The notes below the pieces were generated by a model that did no database searches, was not told the DNA's origin, and worked only from the letters and a program-made list of their open reading frames with translations. Position numbers and translations under genes: made by a program. Of a stretch of DNA of 36,233 nt, positions 1 to 5,818 are shown one piece after another. Position 1 is the stretch's first letter; the number at the start of each line of letters is the position of its first letter. The DNA is taken from positions 1-36,233 of the forward strand of contig JAGRJR010000035.1 in assembly GCA_020442635.1 (NCBI GenBank), written 5' to 3'. The DNA is from Lysobacterales bacterium (lineage in GTDB: Bacteria > Pseudomonadota > Gammaproteobacteria > Xanthomonadales > Marinicellaceae).

Positions 1-1409
1 CCAAAATTGTTGCCACCATGGGTCCGGCAAGCCAAAGTCCCGATCGCATCAAAGCGCTGATTAAAGCCGGGGTGAATGTTTTTCGTTTGAATTTTTCTCA
101 TGGTACTGCCGATGATCACCGCATCAACGTCGAAAACATTAGAAAAGTCGCTAAAGGACTTGGGGTAATGGTGGGTATTTTACAGGATTTACAAGGCCCC
201 AAAATACGCGTGGGTCAATTTTCTGAACAGAAAATAGAATTGGTGGTTGGTCAAAGTTTTGCGTTGTTTTCAAACAAAAACAAACTGGGTAACCAACAAG
301 GGGTAGGTATCAGCTATGAGAAACTATATACCGATGTCCAACCTGGGGATACCTTGTTACTGGACGATGGTAAGCTGATTCTCAAAATCAAAACCATTGA
401 ACAAAGCACCATTCATACCGAGGTCAAAAGAGGTGGTATATTGAGCAATAACAAAGGCATCAATGTACCTGATGCTGACCTGAGTATTGCAGCCATTACT
501 GAAAAAGACATTGAAGACATCGCCATAGGTGCAACTTTGGACGTGGATTGGGTGGCACTGAGCTTTGTCCGTAATCGAGATGATTTATTATTGGCCCGTC
601 AACATTTGAACCTGAATCATTCGAACGCCAAGCTGATGGCAAAAATAGAAAAACCCGGTGCGATTCGTAATTACAAAGAAATTCTGAAAACCGCCGATGG
701 CATTATGGTGGCTCGTGGAGATTTAGGTGTTGAATTATCTCCCGAAAAAGTACCCATGCTGCAAAAGCGACTGATCAGAAAAGCGCGGGAAAAAGGCAAA
801 CCTGTAATTACGGCCACCCAAATGCTAGAAACCATGACTGAGAACGCGATTCCGACCCGTGCTGAAGCCAATGATGTCGCCAATGCCATTTTCGATGGCA
901 CCGATGCAGTGATGCTCTCTGCTGAGACTGCCACTGGTTTACACCCAATCAAGGCGGTAGAAACCATGGATAAAATAGCCAAAACTGTGGAAACGGATGG
1001 TGATTACAAACAGCGTATGGTGGAACGTAAATTCAAAGCGGAAAACAACACCCCGGATGCTGTATCCTCTGCAGCCTGTCATATTGCTACCACTTTATCA
1101 GCGAAAGTGATGTGCTGCTTTTCAAGCTCAGGCGCCACTGCTCTTCGGGTAGCCAGAAACCGTATTCCAACCGATGTGATTGCCATTTCTCCGTCATTTA
1201 AGTCCTGTTGCCAATTAACCGTTTCATGGGGTGTCAATCCGGTTTTGGACAATGACGCTACCAGCAGTGATGAAATGGTAGAAATAGCCAATAAAGTGAT
1301 TAAACAACAAAAAATGGCTAAAACCGGTGATCAATTTGTGGTTACCGCAGGTGTGCCTTTCGGCCAATCAGGCACAACCAATCTGATTCGAGTTGAAACA
1401 TTGGAATAG
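1..1409 (+). CDS. pyk: Pyruvate kinase, 5' end cut by the window
   Basis: This is the glycolytic enzyme that converts phosphoenolpyruvate and ADP to pyruvate and ATP in the cytoplasm. The reading frame is open from the window edge, and the codons before the first ATG (position 18) read KIVAT, the normal start of the pyruvate kinase barrel (KIVAT-x-GPAS). The ATG at 18 is therefore internal and the true start lies upstream. Family motifs are clear: NFSHG, LQDLQGPKIR, LLDDG, the substrate and metal-binding region KIEKPGAI followed by MVARGDLGVE, and ATQMLETM-x9-TRAE-x-DVANAI-x-DGTDA. About 468 residues are visible, ending in a C-terminal allosteric-type domain, so only a few N-terminal residues are missing. 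The gene stops 57 nt before the next start on the same strand. Identification is secure; the isozyme type cannot be told. Confidence 0.97.
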   Translation, partial: KIVATMGPASQSPDRIKALIKAGVNVFRLNFSHGTADDHRINVENIRKVAKGLGVMVGILQDLQGPKIRVGQFSEQKIELVVGQSFALFSNKNKLGNQQGVGISYEKLYTDVQPGDTLLLDDGKLILKIKTIEQSTIHTEVKRGGILSNNKGINVPDADLSIAAITEKDIEDIAIGATLDVDWVALSFVRNRDDLLLARQHLNLNHSNAKLMAKIEKPGAIRNYKEILKTADGIMVARGDLGVELSPEKVPMLQKRLIRKAREKGKPVITATQMLETMTENAIPTRAEANDVANAIFDGTDAVMLSAETATGLHPIKAVETMDKIAKTVETDGDYKQRMVERKFKAENNTPDAVSSAACHIATTLSAKVMCCFSSSGATALRVARNRIPTDVIAISPSFKSCCQLTVSWGVNPVLDNDATSSDEMVEIANKVIKQQKMAKTGDQFVVTAGVPFGQSGTTNLIRVETLE

Positions 1410-1411
1410 TT

Positions 1412-1440
1412 GACAGTTATTTATCCTGTATTTCGTAAGG
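1412..1440 (+). promoter_or_regulatory. Putative ECF-type promoter, site 1
   Basis: The element is GACAGT (1412-1417), 16 nt, then CGTAAGG (1434-1440), 26 nt before the ATG at 1467. The -35/-10 geometry with a CGT-containing -10 is typical of ECF sigma promoters. The same GACAGT-N16-CGT pattern stands upstream of the kinase-sigma operon and of the secreted beta-helix operon. The -35 side extends to TTGACAGT, shared with the site at 5169-5197. No acceptable sigma-70 -10 is found at 16-18 nt from TTGACA. Assignment to the sigma factor at 5246-5809 is inference. Confidence 0.5.
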
Positions 1441-1461
1441 TCTAATAATCAATACAGGATA
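1422..1461. promoter_or_regulatory. 11-bp perfect inverted repeat over promoter and ribosome binding site
   Basis: TATCCTGTATT (1422-1432) and AATACAGGATA (1451-1461) are perfect reverse complements separated by 18 nt. The right arm contains the likely Shine-Dalgarno AGGA (1456-1459), 7 nt before the ATG at 1467, and is followed by TTTT. In RNA reading through from pyk the hairpin would bury the ribosome binding site or act as a weak terminator. In a transcript starting near 1446 the left arm is absent, so the site could instead be a DNA operator spanning the promoter. The sequence does not decide between these. Confidence 0.5.
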
Positions 1462-1466
1462 TTTTC

Positions 1467-2663
1467 ATGACAATAATTAAAAAAATTTTGCTGGCTATGT
1501 CGACACTGTTTGTCAATATCTCGCACTGCCAATTGATCTACTACCCATCGGGACAAAGCCATAACCCACATCGAAAAATCAGCTATCAGGCCAATGAGGA
1601 TGATTTCAATGTCACCAACAATGATACAGGATTATGGACGCAAGTTTATGCGCCCAGAATTCCTGGGGAACCGCTCTTCTTATTGTCAGGCAGTGCACTG
1701 GCTGGCGTGGTACACCAGTCTGATTTACAAAATCAACATATGTGTGCCACTGCCCATACCTGGAATTATATTTCAGGAGACAGTTGGTTTTCTCAGGATG
1801 CCGAAACCACAGTACTGATTCCATTCACGGTGAATCAGCCCACCACACTCAAAATCAACTTCACAGGACACTGGAATTTGTTTAACCACATTAATAACCA
1901 ACAACTGTTTGTTCCACTTGATTTTCAGCTCAAGGAAGGTTTAAGCGGCAGTGGCAGTACATTGATCAGCTTTTCAGGAGGTGGCAGTGAATATGTCGAT
2001 TTACCCACAGGAGATTATCGATTAACCACCGGTATCAATAACAACTTAACCTGCTCACCATTTCCCTGTCACAATGAAGTGGCTGGGTTGTTTCGTTTTG
2101 ATGTAGATGTCATTGATGATTCAAGCCAACCAGGATCATCAGCCATCAAACCCTTTTTGCCTGATGTGATCACCCAAAATCAAGACACCGATCATCAATA
2201 TGTGGACACCAATGGTGCAGTGACATTTCAGGCCAATAGCTTGATGAAAACCTTTAACCAAAAAACAGCTGGCTGGTTTGAACTTGAAGTCCAACACAAT
2301 AACATCCTAGAGCCAGCCAATGGCTCCATTATTCATACTTTAGAATTACCACCAAATCGAGCCGGAACTTTCCACATCGCTGTCGGAGACGTTCAATTGG
2401 GTCAATTTTCTGCCAGTGATGTATTGATTTTTGAAGACTTTACTGCCGAATTAGGTATGTTGCTCATCTCTGGCAACAATAACACTTCTGGTGTTGCAAC
2501 TGTAACGGTTAGTTACCGCCCATCGCTCGGAGAAAACATCGGTAATGGTTGTGGGTTTGATGACCGGTTATCTGTCTATTTGGGATTTGACGAGACTTTT
2601 GTTGATCTCAATAGCACCAGTTACTACCTGCCCGATCCCTTGTTTACCAGTCGGTTTGAATGA
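1467..2663 (+). CDS. Secreted protein of unknown function with C-terminal F-x3-F-E tail
   Basis: I do not recognise the family. The 398-residue product starts with a short basic segment and a hydrophobic stretch (about residues 5-21), a signal peptide. The mature part is rich in Asn, Gly, Ser and Thr, with alternating hydrophobic residues suggesting beta-sandwich domains. A central linker containing SSQPGSS (around residue 220) separates two halves. Cysteines are few (CSPFPC near residue 200 and GCGFDD near the end). The last residues, PLFTSRFE, match the tails of other exported proteins in this window. The start is supported by AGGA 7 nt upstream, inside an inverted repeat. The gene has its own ECF-like promoter (1412-1440), is convergent with the lipoprotein gene at 2698, and shares a bidirectional hairpin terminator with it. 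I infer a surface or extracellular location. Confidence 0.75.
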   Translation: MTIIKKILLAMSTLFVNISHCQLIYYPSGQSHNPHRKISYQANEDDFNVTNNDTGLWTQVYAPRIPGEPLFLLSGSALAGVVHQSDLQNQHMCATAHTWNYISGDSWFSQDAETTVLIPFTVNQPTTLKINFTGHWNLFNHINNQQLFVPLDFQLKEGLSGSGSTLISFSGGGSEYVDLPTGDYRLTTGINNNLTCSPFPCHNEVAGLFRFDVDVIDDSSQPGSSAIKPFLPDVITQNQDTDHQYVDTNGAVTFQANSLMKTFNQKTAGWFELEVQHNNILEPANGSIIHTLELPPNRAGTFHIAVGDVQLGQFSASDVLIFEDFTAELGMLLISGNNNTSGVATVTVSYRPSLGENIGNGCGFDDRLSVYLGFDETFVDLNSTSYYLPDPLFTSRFE

Positions 2664-2672
2664 ATTAAGCAA

Positions 2673-2692
2673 TCACCCCCCTTAAGGGGTGA
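2673..2692. terminator. Hairpin terminator between convergent genes
   Basis: TCACCCC (2673-2679) pairs with GGGGTGA (2686-2692) around a 6-nt loop. The hairpin lies 9 nt after the + strand stop at 2663 and 5 nt before the - strand stop at 2698, so it can serve both genes. Only short T-rich stretches flank it, so termination strength is uncertain. Confidence 0.6.
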
Positions 2693-2697
2693 CTGTT

Positions 2698-3216
2698 TCA
2701 GCGTTGTGGCGTGTTTTTAAATTCACCGCGCACCATCAATGGCAAGTCTATGTTTGTAGCAGAAGTATCGGTGTTGGTGATGCGGCATTCTGTGAAACTC
2801 ACTTTCAGGTGACCTGACGAACTATCATCATTATTAACCATACGCATGATTTCGCCCTGAGGTTTTTGAGCGGGTTTACAAGTAACAGATTGTTGCGTTT
2901 CGGGATGTTTAAATTGTAAAACCACATTGTTACGAATCAAACCCAAACTTGGTTGCATGGCCGCATCATCCGACTCGAATCGTCCAGACACTCGCAATTT
3001 GGCTTCAACATTTTTGAATTCCCAATAGTTGTGATCTTGATGGTATGCTTTGGCTTTGTTTGATTGACTGTTCAAAGCGAATAAACCGCCGATAAAAATG
3101 TTAAAACTACCCGTGGTTGATTGAGACACACTGCGACCACCTGCTTCAGACCCGCAGCCTCCGAGAAGCCACAATAAGCCCACCAATAATCCTGTTTTCT
3201 TTGTAAAATAATTCAT
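2698..3216 (-). CDS. Predicted lipoprotein of unknown function
   Basis: The 172-residue product has a type II signal sequence. A hydrophobic segment ends in the lipobox L-G-G-C, with the lipidated cysteine at residue 21 followed by Gly, which predicts outer-membrane sorting. Two further cysteines (in TCKPAQ and ECRITN) may form a disulfide. The rest looks like a small beta-rich domain with no motif I can name. A start 27 nt upstream would overlap the preceding gene; I prefer the ATG at 3216 because AGAGGAAA lies just before it. It is the last gene of a three-gene unit after the beta-helix and Calx-beta-like proteins, 13 nt after the latter's stop. Unlike its partner at 3230, it lacks the F-x3-F-[DE] tail, consistent with lipid anchoring. 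Function unknown. Confidence 0.75.
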   Translation of the reverse strand: MNYFTKKTGLLVGLLWLLGGCGSEAGGRSVSQSTTGSFNIFIGGLFALNSQSNKAKAYHQDHNYWEFKNVEAKLRVSGRFESDDAAMQPSLGLIRNNVVLQFKHPETQQSVTCKPAQKPQGEIMRMVNNDDSSSGHLKVSFTECRITNTDTSATNIDLPLMVRGEFKNTPQR

Positions 3217-3229
3217 GTCGTTTCCTCTT

Positions 3230-4381
3230 TTATTCAAAACCATCTTTGAAAATCAAATCATCACTATCGTCTTCCAAGATGATTACCTGAGTCAAATTGC
3301 CCAAAGGCCACACGTCAGCAAACTGACTGTCTGCTGAAACAGATAAGAAAAAATTGCGGTCGCCAGTGAATTGATTGTCATCGGTGATGTTGATCACAAT
3401 GTTTTTAATCACCGATTCATCATCCAGCCACGCAGCTTGTGTATTAACGAACTCAAAGTCAACATTTTCCACTGCCGTGCCTCCAGCATAGACTGTCACC
3501 ACCACCTGCATCCAACCTTCAAAGCCATTGCTGCGATAAAGCGGCACATTGATTTGACCGACGTCTTCAAAGACCGATACGGAACTGTTGTTAAAACCCA
3601 CTTGACCACTACTCAAACTATGAAATGCTGTGATTTCCTGAATGAGTTCACTCAACCCAAAGGCAAAATATCCATTCAAATTGGCTGAATTGGTTTGTTG
3701 CATTTCATTGGCATAAAAGAAATCCAAAGGTCGGGCGTATGGCAAATCGAACCCCCAGTAAGAGTCAAAACTTTGCCCATTGTATGATTTTGAATAAGCA
3801 GTAAAATTAGCATTGTCCCCTACTCCAAAACCAGTTACATCGGTTTGCAGCGTCAACACCAGGTTGCCAGAGTTAAATCCAACCGAATACAAATCTTGTG
3901 GATTGATGTATTCACCGTTGTATTCAAATCCGACGTTAAAAGAAACCAAGGCCCCACCGAAAGCATTTACCCCCAAGGCATCCACTTGCACATTGGCAGA
4001 TTGCAGCAGATCATTTCGTGGGCTAAACCTAAGCTCACAACTGCCCTGTTCACAGCGAACCACATCTCCAGCCAAAAAACCTGCTACAGGGGTTGAAAAA
4101 CTCACCCACAACGCAAAGTGATCTGTTACTGGTTCCAAAGCAAAAGCCTGAACCCCTGTTTGATCTGACAGTGTAAATGGCAAATAAGCTCCAAAGTCAA
4201 AGCTTTGGTATTCAATTTGCTGACCGTTGTAGTTGTGCATAATACCTTGATTGTGATCGGCATAGACACCTTGAGTTTGCATCCCCTCTTGGGGCACAAA
4301 CAACCACCATGTGTTGCCAGAAACAGTCCACAACATCAGTAGCAACGACAAAACCCAATAACCAAAATGTTTCATGATCAT
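3230..4381 (-). CDS. Secreted protein with Calx-beta-like domain and C-terminal GFE tail
   Basis: The 383-residue product has an N-terminal signal peptide (hydrophobic LSLLLMLWTVSG). The central part has many aromatic and Asn residues and looks beta-rich. Residues of about 265-370 resemble a Calx-beta repeat: SVFEDVGQINVPLYRS, a middle strand VVVTVYAGGTA, VDFEF, and a final strand-turn with IILEDDSDD. Such domains bind Ca2+ in extracellular adhesins. The protein ends in LIFKDGFE, the F-x3-F-E tail shared with other exported proteins here. Its ATG at 4381 overlaps the upstream stop as ATGA, indicating translational coupling; an alternative ATG lies at 4375. Two cysteines in CEQGSC probably form a disulfide. 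I infer a surface or secreted role. The Calx-beta call is moderate and is based on the strand pattern only. Confidence 0.7.
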   Translation of the reverse strand: MIMKHFGYWVLSLLLMLWTVSGNTWWLFVPQEGMQTQGVYADHNQGIMHNYNGQQIEYQSFDFGAYLPFTLSDQTGVQAFALEPVTDHFALWVSFSTPVAGFLAGDVVRCEQGSCELRFSPRNDLLQSANVQVDALGVNAFGGALVSFNVGFEYNGEYINPQDLYSVGFNSGNLVLTLQTDVTGFGVGDNANFTAYSKSYNGQSFDSYWGFDLPYARPLDFFYANEMQQTNSANLNGYFAFGLSELIQEITAFHSLSSGQVGFNNSSVSVFEDVGQINVPLYRSNGFEGWMQVVVTVYAGGTAVENVDFEFVNTQAAWLDDESVIKNIVINITDDNQFTGDRNFFLSVSADSQFADVWPLGNLTQVIILEDDSDDLIFKDGFE

Positions 4382-5133
4382 TCCTTGGCTTCATCTTGAC
4401 TTGTCGTTTGACTCGTCGTACACAGCGCGTTGTCGCACAGGTTCTCACCCACCAAGGTGCACAAACTAAACGCATCATCAGGTTCGGCATACGCGATCAC
4501 ATTGTCTTTGCAGTAATTGGTGTTGCCTAGACTGTAAGCCACATTCTGATTGGCCGCATCATCAATAAACAAATTATTTTCAATGCGTAATCGATCGGCT
4601 GAGAAATTAACGGATCCAGGTGCATTCACACCAAAATCATTGGCATCAAACACATTGTTTCGGATGATTCCAATGCTGGCTTGAATCGCGTCATCACGTG
4701 CTATACGTAACACCATGTTTTCGACCACGACACTGGCACCATCACCTGCTAGAATGTTATCATTAAAGGCCTGAATCTTGCCATTTTTAATGGTAACCAC
4801 TGAATTTTGTCCTATGACTTCGATCCCATTTGTAAGGCTGTCTGCAACGGCCGAATGGCGGATTTGAAAGCCATTCAAGTCAATGGTGACTCCTGATCCT
4901 AAAATGTTTCCCGCATCCACCAAAATTGCCGGTGCACCATTGGTACTGACAGTCAAATTGCTGGTTAAAATAAAAGTACCAGCCGACTGCGAGATTTCGA
5001 TGGTACTGGTGTTTGGATCATCCCCCGCAAAGCACCCGACTTCGGCACATGCTTGATTGATTTGGTATTGGCCAGGCGTAGCAAAGGCTAGGCTGGAAGT
5101 CATCGCCAGCAACACATACAACAGTTGTTTCAT
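4378..5133 (-). CDS. Secreted right-handed parallel beta-helix protein
   Basis: The product is about 251 residues. A signal peptide (MKQLLYVLLAMTSSLAFA, then TPG) is followed by a segment with two cysteines (ACAEVGC). A run of short strands then follows, in which hydrophobic residues alternate with Asn and Gly: VTIDLNGFQIRH, VVTIKNGKIQAF, VVVENMVLRIARDDAI, IIRNNVFDANDFGV and LRIENNLF. This is the pattern of parallel beta-helix folds found in polysaccharide lyases and surface proteins. Four more cysteines are near the C-terminus. An upstream ATG at 5139 lies only 1 nt from GAGGA, whereas the ATG at 5133 has 7 nt spacing, so I choose 5133. It is the first gene of a coupled unit, 36 nt downstream of an ECF-like promoter and just after the sigma factor gene. 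No catalytic residues are identifiable, and it lacks the F-x3-F-[DE] tail. Confidence 0.75.
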   Translation of the reverse strand: MKQLLYVLLAMTSSLAFATPGQYQINQACAEVGCFAGDDPNTSTIEISQSAGTFILTSNLTVSTNGAPAILVDAGNILGSGVTIDLNGFQIRHSAVADSLTNGIEVIGQNSVVTIKNGKIQAFNDNILAGDGASVVVENMVLRIARDDAIQASIGIIRNNVFDANDFGVNAPGSVNFSADRLRIENNLFIDDAANQNVAYSLGNTNYCKDNVIAYAEPDDAFSLCTLVGENLCDNALCTTSQTTSQDEAKE

Positions 5134-5168
5134 GTTCATTTCCTCATGGTTATTAAAAATTCAATAAT

Positions 5169-5197
5169 CCATACGGGGATGTCAGAAAATCACTGTC
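5169..5197 (-). promoter_or_regulatory. Putative ECF-type promoter, site 2
   Basis: On the minus strand, GACAGT (5197-5192) is followed after 16 nt by CGTATGG (5175-5169), 35 nt before the ATG at 5133. With site 1 it shares TTGACAGT, an ATTT just after it, and CGTA[AT]GG at the same spacing, although the two serve unrelated genes on opposite strands. It sits between the sigma factor stop and the beta-helix gene. It may let that unit be transcribed independently of the kinase-sigma operon. Confidence 0.5.
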
Positions 5198-5245
5198 AAA
5201 AAAATGCAAAATGTTGAATTACATGCCTTAAAGCAGTGGTTGAAA

Positions 5246-5809
5246 TTAACTCAGTTGAGCATACAACCAGGCGCGGGCTTTTTTCCACTCACGATAAACG
5301 GTTGATTCAGAAATATCCATGATTTTGGCAATTTCGGCAAAGCCATACCCGGCAAAAAAATGCAGTTCAACAATTTGAACCAACTTCTCATCAACTTGTT
5401 TCAAGGCATTAAGAGCTTCATCAATCGCTAACAACTCTGGTGCTGTTGTACCTGGTTTTTCCATCAGAATCACAGAAAACTCATCATCCCATTCGACCAA
5501 TTGCGTCTGCCTTTTGCTGGTTAGTTTTGCCCGAGCGGCATCAATCAAAATTTGACGCATGGCTTGTGCAGCCAGCCGGTAAAAATGCTTTCTGCCTTGC
5601 ACACTTAAGTTTCCATGGTTCTTGATTTTCAGATAAACATCGTGCACCAATGCAGTGGTGTTCAAAGTTTCACCAGAGCGATGATTGGACTTGACCTTTC
5701 GGGCTAAATGCTTGAGCTGTTGATAAACAATCGGCAACACTTGTTCCCAGGAATCTGGTGTCAGTTCATGCTGATTCAAGAAAGAAGTCAGATCAGATTC
5801 GCTTACCAA
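5246..5809 (-). CDS. ECF sigma factor, ECF43/TIGR02999-like
   Basis: This 187-residue protein is an extracytoplasmic-function sigma factor that directs RNA polymerase to specific promoters. Region 2 runs over about residues 25-95, with the typical FYRLAAQAMRQILIDAAR stretch (76-93). Region 4 has a helix-turn-helix at about 145-182 (GYGFAEIAKIMDISESTVYREW). The segment aligned with region 2.2, acidic (DAED-like) in most ECF factors, reads TLNTTALVHDVY, with Thr48, Thr51 and Thr52. Missing acidic residues are a hallmark of ECF43 factors, which partner with Ser/Thr kinases. In Vibrio parahaemolyticus the EcfP/PknT pair works by kinase phosphorylation of this region. The start is TTG at 5809, 9 nt after the kinase stop; no ATG is available before residue 83 and no strong Shine-Dalgarno is seen, so coupling to the kinase is likely. 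No anti-sigma gene is adjacent. Confidence 0.92.
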   Translation of the reverse strand: MVSESDLTSFLNQHELTPDSWEQVLPIVYQQLKHLARKVKSNHRSGETLNTTALVHDVYLKIKNHGNLSVQGRKHFYRLAAQAMRQILIDAARAKLTSKRQTQLVEWDDEFSVILMEKPGTTAPELLAIDEALNALKQVDEKLVQIVELHFFAGYGFAEIAKIMDISESTVYREWKKARAWLYAQLS

Positions 5810-5818
5810 AATATCGTT

